Made by a program: the position numbers and the translations under genes. Below the pieces are notes generated by a model. That model made no database searches. It had not been told where the DNA came from and saw nothing but the letters and a program-made list of their open reading frames with translations. This document shows, piece by piece, positions 1 to 11,504 of a DNA stretch of 64,000 bases. Where the stretch lies: positions 51,568 through 115,567 of the forward strand of contig WNNJ02003115.1 of assembly GCA_012934845.2 (NCBI GenBank), in the 5' to 3' direction. Origin of the DNA: Pomphorhynchus laevis. Lineage: Eukaryota > Acanthocephala > Palaeacanthocephala > Echinorhynchida > Pomphorhynchidae. Every line of letters starts with the position of its first letter. Position 1 is the stretch's first letter.

Positions 1-1206
1 ATTATAGGAAATGCCCTCAAATCAGAACAATAATCTGTAGTGTTACTGTAGTGTTGCCACATCTTGTCGAGACGCAGTTGTTAGTTGATTAAGTTTAACA
101 AATATTAACTTGTTCACACATCGTCTTTGATGCTCCTGGCGAATTATAAGCTTGTTTAGTCAACGTGACAAACAACATGAACCCCTTGCGAAATTTGAGA
201 GCGCGTTCGTACATCGAGGGAATTAGATACAATGGGTATCTGATGGATGCAAATAGCCAAAGTCACTAGTGTTCAACCTATAAAGCGTACAATTGGCTCA
301 ACGCTTGTACAGAACAAACTAAAAAATCTGAAACAAATTCTTTAAGCAACCCATATTGTTGTAGATCATCTAAACTACAAAATTTAACTAATTTAACATT
401 TTTATCTTTTTTATAATTTTAAATTAATAAATATAAAAAATTAAGTTTTTGATATAATTTTTCGAATTAATTTAATCTTAAATTTCATATTGTCATAATC
501 GAATAATTTAATCCATGTTCGGGTAAGTTCTGGTTTAATTTTAAGATATGCGTAGCGGTAAATTTTCACAAAAAGGATTTAAATTCAGCCTTTTCAGTGA
601 CGGTCCTTAATGGAACTACATCACAATCAACACTTCAAGCCCAGTAAGCCTACTAGCACATTATCGTTTAAATAATTTAAATTTAGAGAATTGAATGTGC
701 TGTTTTATTACTCTTCTGAAGGTTGCCGTGATCTATCCGTTTGCATACAAAATAGAGTAGAAAGTCTAGATCGCTTATTGTCTGAATCCGTTTTAGATTT
801 TGGCAAAAACGAAAATTTAGAAATCTTAGCAAAAGCTCGCTACAACATATCATTCAATACAGGTAACTGTGAATATGTGTAAATTCAATAATAAAGAAAC
901 TTAACTTTAGGAAGAGTGGCACGTGATGACTTTAATGACACATGCTCATTATTGTAGAAATCATATAAAACAATAGATGCTTTACAGAATAATTACTAGC
1001 AAAATATCCAAACGATTAATATGGTGCAACATTTATTTAATAAACTTATATTTTCACCAGATTCAGCATCAATTTATCTAGTGAGATTTAAATATATAAA
1101 AATATATAAGAAAATAATAAATATAAGAAACTTGCAATCAATTTTAGCAGAATTCACAAACAAGTTATGCTGTTACGTACATTTATAAGCAAAATTTAAT
1201 AAACCA
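1..1206. other. AT-rich non-coding stretch
   Basis: I see no gene here. The longest open frame (63 codons near 691-882) starts with TTG, has no recognisable motif and no splice-linked partner. Composition is strongly AT-rich from about 360 onward. Confidence 0.5.
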
Positions 1207-1302
1207 AAGTTGAGGGGACCAAGTTAAGAGGCCCACATTTAGAGGCCACAGTTTAGAAACAAAAGCTTAAAGACAACAGTTTAAAGGCCCAAGTTTAGAG
1301 GC
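1207..1302. repeat. degenerate 13-16 bp minisatellite
   Basis: About seven imperfect tandem units built on the theme AGTTTAGAGGCCCA follow each other without a gap. Variation between units (for example TTAAGAGGCC, TTTAGAGGCC and TTTAAAGGCC) shows it is old. No coding role is apparent. Confidence 0.65.
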
Positions 1303-1391
1303 CCAAAAATAGAAAAATTTTGTACTATTTTAAATAAACAAAATGTAAATAATAAGATCGGATATATCAAATATATCCCTAAAACACAGTA

Positions 1392-1940
1392 GAACTACCA
1401 TCAGTCGTTTAGGCTGCCTTGTGATATATTTAAAAGGCATCTTTGAGAATTTGCTAACGTGGTAGCATGGTCCTAGCATCTTTAAACTAACCATGTGCTT
1501 TCCGGATCATCCTTACTTTATTCGGCAGGAATTTTACTTGTTGTCGTTGCTGGCTTTCTCACAGGATTCTTTGGAGGATACATTATTATAATTTTATATC
1601 AGATAGTGGTTAATTGTCTGATTTTTTGGCAACATCTGGTTTTTTTTTCATTTTCTGGCAACATATCAGTTTTTGGCAACATTTACAACTATGAAATTGA
1701 AGCTTATTAGCTCACGGAGCACAGTCTATCTGATATAAAATTATAATAATGTATCGTCCAAAGGATCATATGATAAAGTAAGCAACGACAGCAAGTAAAA
1801 TTCCTGCCAAATAAAATTAGGATGATCCGGAACGCACATGGTTAGTTTAAAGAGACTAGGCCCATGCTACCACGTTAGCAAATTCTCGGAGATGCCTTTT
1901 AAATATATCACAAGGCAGCCGAAACGACTGATGGTAGTTC
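1392..1940. repeat. large foldback, two 215-bp inverted arms
   Basis: Bases 1392-1606 are complementary to 1726-1940 with scattered mismatches. Both arms are 215 nt long and flank a 119-nt spacer. The spacer contains TGGCAACAT repeats. A transcript would form a long hairpin. No transposase frame is present, so this looks like a non-autonomous foldback element or an inverted duplication around the small inverted-repeat element at its centre. Confidence 0.8.
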
Positions 1941-2188
1941 ACCCTACTGATGAGTGCTGCCGGCTACAATCAGCTCGTCTAGGAGTGATAAGGAAGTCTG
2001 CTCTGCATGCCATCGAACTCCGGTTTTGGCAACATCTACAATTATGAAACTGAAGAATATTAACTTCCTTATTATGATAAGGAAGTCTGCTCTGCATGTA
2101 ATCGAACTCCGGCTTTTGGCGACATCTACAATTATGAAACTGAAGATTATTAGCTCTCGGAGCACAGTTAAACACTACCTGATATAAA
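1591..2188. mobile_element. MITE-like element with ATTTTATATCAG ends, one full copy and one partial copy
   Basis: ATTTTATATCAGATAG at 1591-1606 is mirrored by CTATCTGATATAAAAT ending at 1741, which gives a roughly 150-bp element with inverted ends. A second right end occurs at 2166-2188, and its complement matches the left end including the next bases. Between them the segment GGAAGTCTGCTCTGCATG is repeated at about 1993 and 2081, each time followed by TTTTGGC(A/G)ACATCTACAA and GAAACTGAAG. The structure reads as tandem or nested copies of a short non-autonomous DNA element. Confidence 0.55.
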
Positions 2189-2489
2189 ATCAACAGAATA
2201 TAAAAGATAAATTTAAAGCCCTAAGTGGGAAACTTCTGTATATAAAAATAAAATCAGAAATAAAATCGTAAAACAAATAAATCAACAAAATGTTATTAAA
2301 AATAAGTTGAAACTATTAAACGAAAATTGTTTATGGATAATAAATAATATCTAGAAGATTGATTATTTTTAAACCTATTCAAAATAATTTAAATAATTTA
2401 ATAAATACATATTATTATCTAGGTTACCATAAAAAAGACAAACATTAAATCGTAAAAATATTAAAAATAAATTTAACCTATATTAATTA
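2189..2489. other. AT-rich spacer
   Basis: I see nothing coding. It lies between the MITE complex and the first similarity to LINE family A. Confidence 0.4.
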
Positions 2490-4288
2490 TCTAAATCCAA
2501 CCTATCTTTATTCTCCTTCTCCATCCCACGTATCACTTTCCAATAATCTACATCCTTCCTTCAAAATCATTTCCATTAACATATCCGATCAACTGATTCA
2601 ACAATCCACTATTGTCACACATGCCCCAACCTATCTTAATTCTCCTTACTCTACCTCACACGTATAACTTCCAAATAATTTACATCCTTCTTTCAAAATC
2701 ATCTCCAGTCACATCTCTGATAAACCAATTCAACACACAACTCCTGTCACACTTGATCCAACCAATCTTAATTATCTATCAAGCATCCCTGTCATTTCCA
2801 CTTCTATCTGCTCATCTGCCTCGACTCATACCAGCTCTGTCCGTCCACCAATTCCACGAAATCGTTTTCCTTCGCGTAATCGATGTATTATCATATCAAA
2901 CTTAAAGCTTTCCGAATCTACTTCTTCACAATCTCGCCTCGATGATGATGTATCTGCTTTCAGCTCTATCCTAGTAACCATTCTTTCTGATGATAACCCA
3001 TACCTCTTCAATAATATCGCTCCTGTATCTTTTATTCGTTTAAACAAATCCACTAAATCCAATCATCTCAGTCCTCCACTCCTAAAAATCGTTTTCCGAC
3101 ATAGTTCACATGCATCCTTGGTACTTTCCCAACGTTTTAAACTTCTTACCACTTCGTCTACTTGTCGTATCTTTCCTGACCGCTCCCCTTCTGATATTGC
3201 CCAGCTCAATTTAGCTCGCATTGAGAAACATCAACGTGAAACAAACGGCAAGTCATCCTTATCAGATTATCAACTCCTTTCTCTCTGGAACTTGTAATTG
3301 TATACCGTCCAAGCTCAGCTGCCCCCTCGCGTATGTTCTTTAACGACCTTGCAAATCTTCTTTATCACTGTTCATTGTCTTATACTCCATCATTTGTTCT
3401 CGGTGACTATAACATTCGTCTTTATCGCTCGGCTGACTCTGACTCTATCACTCTAACCAACCTTTTTTCAGATTTTGAATATAAATTACTTTCAACAAGC
3501 CCAACTCATATTCGCGGAGGTGCTCTCGACATCATTGCTGTTACCAACTCCTTCAATGCATATACCTCATTGTCAATTACTGATCCAGGATTATCCGGTC
3601 ATTTCCTTGTCACTCGTAATCTTACTCGTCCCTATCCTCCTTTTCCGCCTTTAACATTAGCTACTCCAAGTCGACCCTGGAAACTTCTCGATATCTCTAT
3701 TCTCAGTGCAGCCATACTCAATTCTTCACTCTTTTCACTTCCACTTAACTATCGTTCTCCCAATGATCTCTGCATTCTTTTTGATTCTGAACTTATGTCT
3801 ATCATCAATAACCTTCTGCCTAGTCGACTCCGAAGTTCTCAGCGCTTACGCCATGCTCAATGGTTCGATTCTGACTGTAGTATTTCCAAGTGTCGACTCC
3901 GTCACTCTTTTCGTGTGTATAATCGTTTTCTTAAACTTTCTCCCAACTCACTCCCTATAAATCTCCGTGATTCCTACTTTTCTCTACGCCGTTCACATTT
4001 CATTCTTATGCGAACTAAACGTACTCTCTTTTGGAGAAATCAACTCGAGTTTCTTCGAACTCAATCTAATTGGAAAATCTTAAACTCAATTCTTTCACGA
4101 TCATCTACACCTTGTAATATAAATACTAATGAATTTTCTTCTTATCTACAAACTAAGCTATCGAATTTACTTTCCCTACTACCAATAGCCCCCTTGTACC
4201 CTCTCTTCTCTTTAAATACTTCCCTCCCAGAGCTATTCCACCTTCTTCCCGTTGCGTCTGATTAAGTTTCTTCGGTTCTGCTGCCATT
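2490..4288 (+). pseudogene. LINE family A copy A1 (CR1-like), deleted and 3' truncated
   Basis: Colinear with the intact copy at 32-36.6 kb. It starts inside ORF1 (late low-complexity and RRM-like region). At about 3267 the text jumps from the ORF1 end to the middle of the endonuclease. Comparison with the intact copy shows about 410 bp missing, including the ORF2 start. An open frame of 310 codons (3333-4265) then keeps the endonuclease motifs VLGDYNIRL and ITDPGLSGH (the usual SDH is SGH here) and reaches the RT entry. It stops at a TAA where the intact copy reads on. Similarity ends at about 4288, where the minus-strand B1 tail begins. It is non-functional. Confidence 0.85.
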
Positions 4289-4317
4289 AAAAAAAGATTT
4301 ATTTTAACGTGGCAAAT

Positions 4318-4333
4318 GCGTGCCAGCGCACGC
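4318..4333 (-). other. 3'-terminal hairpin of B1
   Basis: Stem GCGTGC / GCACGC with a 4-nt loop, followed on the minus strand by CATTTGCCAC and AAATAAAT. The same hairpin ends B2 and B3, and a paired variant ends family A. In LINEs such 3' structures are usually what the reverse transcriptase recognises; that role is inferred here. Confidence 0.75.
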
Positions 4334-4364
4334 TTACATGACCACAACAAAACAAAAATGTAAA

Positions 4365-7330
4365 TCATGTGTCGAGAAGGTGTGAACGGAGGAGGTGTTT
4401 AAATGTGATAAAGGAGGGAGCGCGGCGGACGTCGAGAGGGAGTTGATTCCAGGCGAGTGAGGCGGCGACGAGGAAGGATCGGAGACCGTAGTTGTTGGAG
4501 TAATTGGGAACGTGGAGTAAGAGGGAATTACGGGAACGCAGCGATAGCGAGGTGGGGCGAGTGTCGTCTAAGAAAGGAAGGTTGATGAACGATGGGGAGC
4601 CGACAGCAATGAGACGAAAAGTTACGAAAAGAAGGCGGAGTTTGATGCGGATGTGGATGGTGGGCCAGGAGAGTCGGGCAAAATATGTGGATGTGTGGTT
4701 GAAGCGACGGAGACGAAAGAGCACTCAAACAGCGGTTTTGATTATTCGTTGTAGGGGTAGAATGATGGATTTTGGAGAATTGGCGAAAAGGCTAAGGCAG
4801 TAATCGATTTTAGAGAAAAGAAGCGATGAAAGAAGAGACATACAAGGACAGAAGTCGATAAGGGGGCGGATACGGCGGATGTCACGGAGAATTAAGTTAG
4901 ACGAGGGGACCTTGTCACGGACGAAGGGTTTAAGGTAAAGGTGATCATCGAAATGGAATAAAAAAGTGCGATTGAGGACTATGGGGATGATCGATGAGGC
5001 AAAAGATACAGTGGGAGGAGATATGTTTGGTTTACGGGGAAGGATCCACATTATTTTGGACTTGTCGGGGTTTAGAACGAGATGGAGATAGAATAGACGT
5101 TTGTAGATAGAAGAAAGACAGTTCGAGGCAGAAATGCTGATATCGTGTATGCAATGTGCGGGCGCATGATCATAGATGAGGATGTCATCGGCGTATTGCA
5201 TGACGTTAAAGGAGTAAGGTTTGATAAACGGAGAGAGATCGCCAAGCAGAAGAGATAAAAGCAGGGGACTGAACCTTGTGGGACCCCGCAAAAAATTGGG
5301 ATGGGATGGGACGATAATGATTTAGAATAGATGCGGAAGGAATGGTCGGATAGATATGAGGCGAATCATGCTACGGAGGAAGAAGAAAAGCCGTAATCAT
5401 AACGAAGGCAAGAAAGGAGGACGGAGTGGTAAACAATTTCGAATGCGGAGGAGAGGTCGAGGGAGATGAGAACACTATACAGAGCCTTGTCCCGAGAAAT
5501 GAATAAGTCGTCGTAATCTTTCATGCAGGCGATTTCTGTGGAGTGGTTAGAGCGGAAAGCGGATTGAAAAGGAGGGTACAAATTGGATGATGAGAGATTA
5601 GCGTTGATCTGTATTAAGATGAGGCGTTCTAAGAGCTTAGAAAGAGTAGGGAGTAGTGAAATGGGGCGATAGCTAGAAGGAAGGGAGGGGTCGAGCGATT
5701 GTTTCTTAAGGAAGGGGCGAACGATTGCGGATTTCCAGTGTAAATGGAAGATATTACTACGGATGGACGAGTTAAACAAGGTTGTGAGAAAAGGGGATAT
5801 CGATGAGCATATGGATTTTAATATGTGAGTAGGCAGGGGATCGGCAGGTGAAGTTTTGTTGGGCAAGGACATGAGGACAGATGTTACTTCGGTAGGTGTG
5901 ACAGGAAAAAGATGAAAGAGTTCCGGAAGGATGGTGCTAGGCTGGGCAGTGGGATAGGATGGAGACCGGGGTGTGAGAGAGAGCAACGTGATACGACGAG
6001 AAATGACGAATAATGACGAATTATCATGGAGAAATTACGAATAATCATGGGCATTGATGTTGCACGGCGAAGAGGAACGAGCAGGGATTGAGTTAAAAGT
6101 ATGCCAGAGAGTCTTAGAGTTGAATGAAGTGATAATTTTATGCTGCTAAAAGGAGTTGCATTTCGTACGTAGTAGGTTGGGATGAGACCGGCGATGAGCA
6201 AGATAGGTATCACGGAAAGACGGAGTGATCGAGCGGAAATCACGTCTGAGAGAGCGGTGATAGTGTCGAAAAGCATGGCGTAGTCGACGCTTTGTGTGTA
6301 GGCATTGGATGTCAAACCATGCGGCACGGTGCAAGCGACGGTGTGGGTGAGACTTGAAGGGCAAGAAAAGATCGAGAGTGGATGTGAGTTCTGAGTCGAA
6401 AATAAATGCGAGATCGTGAGGAGATGAATATGTTATTATTGGATAGGATAGATACGATTTGAGTAAGGCAGAGCAGAGAAGGGAGAGGTCAAGATTGCTC
6501 CAAGGGTGACGTAGGATTGTAGGTTTGTGAGGAGGGGTGTGGTTGTGAGTGAGATCAAGGTTGACGAGAAAGTGATCGGATATACCAGGATCCGAGATGG
6601 ACAGTGAGGTGTAGGCAACAAAATGAACGGGGACAGCGATGATGTCGAGTGCCCTGCTAACGATATGTGTGGGGGCAGTGGAGATGGGTTTGTAGTTATA
6701 GTTAGATAGAATGTTGATGAACTGGATGGATTCGGTGTAAGAGGAGCGCTCGAGGCGGATGTTGAAGTCGCCAAGAAAGATTGAAGGGATTGAGGACAAG
6801 GAACAGTGAGACAGAAGGTCAGCAAGTTCGGTAAAAAATAAGGAGGTAGGAGTAGATAAACCAGGACGGTATATAATGGCGAGATCTGGAACGGTCGTGT
6901 TAGAAGAACGACAAGTGAGCAGTTCAAAAGAGCAAGGACAGAAAGGGGAAGTGATTTTGCGAATAGACGCGGGGTGACGGGTGAATGCGACAATGCCGCC
7001 ATGATTAGAGAATTTAGAAAGGGATGAGCTGAGAAGCGAGCGGATTCGTCTAGTGAGATACCGGCAGAGAACAAACGGCGGATGGAGAGGTCGTCAGAAT
7101 CGCAGTGCCAGAATTCGGTGAGGCAGAAGATATCGATGGATTGCTTGGTGAATAGGTTGATGATGATATCGGATTCATTGGGAATAAATCTAGTGTTAAG
7201 GAGGCCGAGGCGGAAACCTTGTTTGTTGGTGATAGGGACTAGTGGAGAAGACAGATAGGGGAGATAGAGAGCCATCGGATTTTGGGCGGGTGTAAACAAC
7301 TTGAAAATTTCTGTCGATGTTTCGCCGTTC
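4365..7330 (-). pseudogene. B1 ORF2 remnant (endonuclease and reverse transcriptase)
   Basis: In minus-strand order: the endonuclease N-terminus with a TEFW-type block (about 7400-6900), GDFNIRLE and ISDHFLV (6799-6550), RT entry with SYRPISLLPTLSKLLE and SLDLSSAFE (5986-5400), palm with MQYADDILIY (about 5210), and the C-terminal domain (4724-4365). The fragments lie in different frames (breaks near 6440, 6150, 5890, 5300 and 4725), so it is a pseudogene. The final D of the first catalytic block reads as E (SSAFE), which is a further sign of decay. Domain order matches the intact ORF2 at 33669-36578. Confidence 0.85.
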
Positions 7331-8215
7331 TCCTCGCGACGGCGTTTTTCGATGCAAGCAGATGAGAGTTGAGTGATTTTGGATGGGGTGCGATCGGGGA
7401 AAATGCGAGTGGATGAAGAGGACATGAGTTTGAATCGTTGGAGAAGACAGAGGTCGCGTGAGAGCGATGCTTGAAAACAATTTTAAGGAGAGGGGGTTGG
7501 TAAGGATTAGATTGGGAAGATTTGTTTAGACGGATGAATGTGACAGGAAAGATGTTGTTGGAAAAAAGATGGCTTATCCGCAGGAACAAGAGACGAGAGG
7601 ATGGATCTGAATGCTGAAACATCGCGGTCGAGACGTGCTTGTTGAGATAAAGAGGTGGAAGAAGTTATATTAGTGACGATGACTCAACGATCGCGAGAAG
7701 GAAAGCGTTTCTGTAAAGGAGGACGAGTAACGTAAGTTGGTGAGATCACGATAGGATAGCTGGGAGTTAAGGATATCAAGGGAGTAGGTTTGACATAGGA
7801 AGACAAAGAGGATTTGGATAATATAGAGGGTGGTGAACGATGTGAGGAAAGTTTATGAGTGGAACGATTGTGGAGGTTGGTGGAGGTAATTTTGATTGAG
7901 GGATGTAGGTTATTGAGAAACGAGACAGAAGGGACAAGACGAGGGTGTCGGGAAGTGAAGACATGGGATTAGAAGTGCATGCGGTGACAGGATCAGTGGG
8001 TTGATAAAGGACGTCAGAAAACGACTGGGGTGGTTTGAGTGGACACGTTGGAGGTTGATATGTTCTTATGGGAGAGGTCGCGTATGAGTTTGGTGGCACA
8101 AAATTCACATAGAAAGTCTTCTTTAGACTTACTGTTGTCGCATGCGATTGTAGTCCAGGCGCTGCAGTCGTGTGTCGAACACTGTACTTGTTGTTGAGCA
8201 CAGTTGGTGTAGTTA
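7230..8215 (-). pseudogene. B1 ORF1 remnant (PHD-like zinc motif plus RRM-like domain)
   Basis: Read on the minus strand near 8190-8095, a frame gives CSTHDCSAWTTIA followed by FLCEFCATKL. That is the Cys pair, Trp and C-x2-C arrangement of the PHD-like ORF1 domain of CR1-type LINEs. After low-complexity Ser/Pro/Thr sequence, frames near 7620-7240 carry the RRM-like block (FIRLNKSSQSN, PPLLKIVF). ORF1 proteins bind the element RNA and chaperone it. The reading frame is broken at least twice, so no intact protein is expected. Confidence 0.7.
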
Positions 8216-8257
8216 AGAGGAAAATGTTTATGGATGGGTACTAAATAATATACTTTG

Positions 8258-8580
8258 TATTGTAATAAGTTACTAGATAATCAAATTTCATCAGAAAAAT
8301 TACGTCATTAGCGTATATTTGGCCTTGCTGATACGTTGGATCGAGGAATAAGAGCCGAAAAGTGATTACATAGCAGTTTCTCCTGATGACCTCTAATCCT
8401 TATTCTGATACATAGTCTATTATTTATATTTAGTATTAAATACGTAGACTCAGCCAACTGATCTGATTAATGATATGTTGTATTAGAATAAGATACACTA
8501 GATGATCAAATTTCATAAGAAGAAATACATCAATACTATACTGCTATATTGGGTGGAGGAATAGGGCCCGAATCATCTCT
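8258..8580. repeat. two diverged direct repeats of about 105 bp
   Basis: 8258-8361 and 8476-8580 share AATCAAATTTCAT and GGA(T/G)(C/G)GAGGAATA blocks in the same order. Between them, ATTAAATACGTAGACTCAG at 8436-8454 recurs at about 55.98 kb, so part of this is a dispersed repeat. The stretch up to 9130 otherwise shows no gene. Confidence 0.5.
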
Positions 8581-9130
8581 TTGTAGACTGTAGTACATTA
8601 TTTTATTCGTTTTCATGTTATCCTGATATGCCAGATTCTAGAGCTTGGTGGTAACGAGCTCTACATTTATCTGTATTTCGAGTTTTATTTTTGGATGCTC
8701 GATTACTTTATATGGTTTTATTGGTTATTACAGGTGAAGTATATCGTGAATTTAACTGTATGTTAATTACGATATTTATTATAAATCCTCCCTATTCGTT
8801 GAGATCGTCAATGATCTAGTGAGTTGTATCTTCCGATCTAAGTTGATGACACCTCCTCGATATAGTTGCCGTGTAGCATCACCGATTCGGCTGTATCATT
8901 ATAATCGGTAATAATAATATTTTTATAATTTTTAATAATTTAATATCAATAATTTACAAAAAAAAGGATTCTCGCTAATGGACCCATACATAACTTTCAC
9001 TGTCAATGTTGTTGCTGATTTTTAAAACAAGTCGTTCACTATCTTATATGGTACCATCTCTGTTTCCTCCTGAACTTCGAAGGCAGGCATATGCTGGTCG
9101 AGCGATTTTATAGGAAACACTTGTGATGAC

Positions 9131-9262
9131 ATGTCGTGTTTCGTAGTACCTCGTTGTGTACGAACCGATGCGATTCGTCTGAACAAGGAGCTTGTCTCTT
9201 TCCCAATGTCATCAGAAGAGGAGAAAATTAGCGGAATGAGCCTGCCGTGCTCGATCGCTTAA
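9131..9262 (+). CDS. possible start of a THAP-like zinc-finger ORF (43 codons)
   Basis: ATG opens a short frame MSCFVVPRCVRTDA, then LVSFP, ending at TAA after 43 residues. A THAP domain typically begins with Met-x2-Cys-x4-Cys and has a (F/H)xFP block about 20 residues on, and both are seen here. The later Cys and His ligands of the domain (C-x2-H) are not found in frame, so this would be a truncated or spliced first exon, or a relic of a P-element-like transposase. THAP proteins bind DNA. The call rests on the N-terminal spacing only, and chance similarity is possible. Confidence 0.25.
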   Translation: MSCFVVPRCVRTDAIRLNKELVSFPMSSEEEKISGMSLPCSIA

Positions 9263-9965
9263 ATTTTTCTGGTTATTATTATTTTTAATAATTATTATTT
9301 AATCACAACTGTAGGTTCCCGCAAATGGGCCAATAATTCACAAATTCAAAACATTGATACGTTATTATAATGTTTTATTGAATATCAATCAAATTGTCGG
9401 GTCCCGAAAGATTTGAATTCCTGCTATTGTATACTTGTGTGTTGACCTCTCCCAATCTGTAATTGATCACGTATAGGTATTCATGTAGCGCGTATACACA
9501 TTGAAGCTGCTTGAGCTAGCGCAATGCTCACTCTATACCTAATTATCGAGATAGAGGTTCAATAACTTGTTTTGTGTCTTATTGCATTTTCTGTTCGCAT
9601 GGTATATATGACTCACGGTCGGCGACTTCTCAATGTAGGAAGGTTTAAGTGTCTTAAATATACATACGTCCAAATAGGACCGTACCAATCCTCTACTGTA
9701 AATTTCTCGGCATTATGTCTGATCTTGCGTTAACATCTCTCGTTGTGGTTTCTACTTCGAAATGGTAATTGTTCGGTACGGGCCTTAAAACCGGTTCAAG
9801 CTCAAAATAATTACAAATAAGTTTGAGATATAAAAAACATACATTCCGCTCGCTACTTACAACTAATGACAACTTCCAAGTAATGCGAACTACTTACAAC
9901 TAACGACTTGCAGACTAATGGAGTTTAAGCATTCTTGACTATAACTAACTAATTGACATCTTATT
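9263..9965. other. no gene seen
   Basis: AT-rich sequence. The phrase GCAAATGGGCCAATAATTCA near 9322 resembles GCTAATGGACCCATA at about 8973, each preceded by TAATAATTT-rich DNA, which suggests an old duplicated repeat. I found no coding motif. It may include the 5' leader of the ORF1 that starts at 9966. Confidence 0.35.
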
Positions 9966-11082
9966 ATGGCAAAGAGAAAGCTAACTAAAAATGTCGGCCA
10001 GCAACTCAAGTCCGTCAAGGAAGCTTACATCGAAAAGCAAATTGGATGCGACAACAAGAACTGCAATGTTTGGACTCACGTTGCCATTCCTTTCACTGAC
10101 GAGGACAACGTTTTAAATCGGAATTTCCTCTGCGGCTTCTGTTGTGCTGCCCTCGTAGGTAAGCTAATGAAGAATGACCACTCAAACGGTGGAGATGTTC
10201 TGAACGCTAACAAAACAGATTTGTGCTCAATAAATAAACTTGATGATATCTCTCAGTCGACTCAGACCGCTGTTATACATGGAACATCAACAAACGACAA
10301 CATATCTTCCAATCTATCGTCGTCATCCGTTTGCTTACTAACTCATTTGTCATCTATGAAACCCGTTCTTGAAACTTCTCAAACACACAATCATCCTTTA
10401 ACTACGGATAAAACTTCCCTTAATCTTCATCTTCCTAACAATGCAAACAGTAAAGGCCTTCATCTCGTACCTCATTTTTCTATTTCATCTCCACATCTAA
10501 AAACATCTCATACTTCTTTCTTCTCTTCACGTACTCCTTACTCTACCAAGTCTGATCTTCTGCCCACGTGGGTCTTACTCTACCCACGTTTATCTGATCT
10601 TCTGCCTCTACTCCTACCAGGTCTTTCCGTCCACCACTACGTAATCGTTTTCCTTCGCGCGATTGATGCATTATCATATCTAATTTAAAGGTTCCCGAAT
10701 CTGCTTCTCCTCAATGTCGCTGTCATCCACTCCTAAAAATCGTTTTCCGACATAGTTCACACGCCTCTTCTGTACTCTCCCAAAGTTTTAAACTTCTTAC
10801 CACTTCGTCTACTTGCCGTATCTTTCCTGACCGCTCCCCTTCTGATATTGCCCAGCTCAATTTAGCTCGCATTGAGAAACATCGACGTGAAACAAACGGC
10901 GAGTCATCCTTATCTATACGTCAAATCAACGGAAATTTTCACGTTATACACACAAGGCCAAAAATCCAATGGCGTCCCATCTCTCCCCCTTGTCTTGTTC
11001 GCTAGTCGATCTCGCTCCTAAGCATACATTTCGTCTTAGTCTATTCAACACTCCCTCCACTCTTCATAAAGCTGATATGCTC
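9966..11082 (+). pseudogene. LINE family A copy A2: ORF1 and the first residues of ORF2
   Basis: ATG at 9966 opens a 240-codon ORF1. Residues about 28-62 form the PHD-like zinc motif (IGCDNKNCNVWTHV, then FLCGFCCAALVG). A Ser/Thr-rich linker follows, then a family-A segment (LNLHLPNNANSKGLHLVP). The frame ends at 10688. Beyond it the text continues as the RRM-like part in other frames with an internal deletion near 10727. It reaches the ORF1/ORF2 overlap and about 40 codons of ORF2 (ATGGCGTCCC at 10970), then stops at the hairpin junction at 11069-11103. The first 100 residues differ strongly from copy A5, so this is another subfamily or a recombinant. Non-functional. Confidence 0.75.
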
Positions 11083-11103
11083 CTTGGATGAGCATATCAG
11101 CTT
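11069..11103. repeat. snap-back hairpin at the A2 3' boundary
   Basis: AAGCTGATATGCTC, then a 7-nt loop, then GAGCATATCAGCTT: 14 perfect pairs. The left arm is LINE A sequence (the intact copy has the same bases near 33769). The right arm is its inverted copy and begins foreign DNA. Confidence 0.85.
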
Positions 11104-11504
11104 AACGAAGCGGCGACGTTGCGGCTTTCGCATTCAAAGTTTAACAAATTTTTGTGATAAAATTTGACTTTTACATTACTGGAGACCGATTCATTGACTT
11201 ACCCCACTGCAACACTTGCAATCAATGGAGGCACTGGGCCAGCAACTGAATAAGCCCAAAACTAATGGAATATGCGGGTCCACTTACAATCACACAAAAT
11301 GTCTGCTCAGAGCAAAGTGCTCTAGTAAGGACCACCGAGGGTGTTCCCGCAAATGCATGGCATTCAAAGAATACTAATCGAGGCACAAGGTAAATACAGG
11401 CAACGACCTAACGTTTGCTCAAGCTCCCATGCAGACGATAATTGAAACTAATTCTGACACCAAGTCAAACAACAAAGATATGACATACTACATTGACTGC
11501 AGAA
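11104..11504. other. non-LINE insert between A2 and A3
   Basis: No similarity to the LINE family on either side. A frame at about 11275-11375 is rich in Cys (CGSTYN, KCLLRAKC, CSRKCMAF) but is bounded by stops, and I cannot assign it. Confidence 0.35.

Larger units (their letters stand above)
4270..8290 (-). mobile_element. LINE family B copy B1, nearly full length but decayed
   Basis: A minus-strand CR1-like LINE read from about 8290 down to 4288. It has ORF1 with a PHD-like zinc motif, an endonuclease, a reverse transcriptase, a C-terminal domain and the hairpin tail typical of this family, ending in AAATAAAT plus a T-rich end. It is a sister of family A: the RT palm and thumb blocks align residue by residue. 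The exact 5' boundary is not visible. ORFs are broken by several frameshifts and stops. Its 3' end abuts truncated A1, so B1 either inserted into A1 or the two were joined by a later rearrangement. I did not find the missing 3' part of A1 beyond 8290. Confidence 0.85.

Noticed and set aside
1915-1970. GGCAGCCGAAAC...CTGATGAGTGCTGCC as a second hammerhead
   Set aside because: The GGCAGC/GCTGCC arms pair with a bulge, but no position gives both a valid U-H cleavage site and a stem I. The left arm of the same foldback lacks the GAA (it reads CCTAAAC).
4504-4803. 99-codon Arg-rich plus-strand frame
   Set aside because: Antisense shadow of the B1 C-terminal domain; the same shadow recurs opposite B3.
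8280-8380. CTGATGA on both strands near 8286 and 8374
   Set aside because: No GAA core and no stems; chance heptamers.
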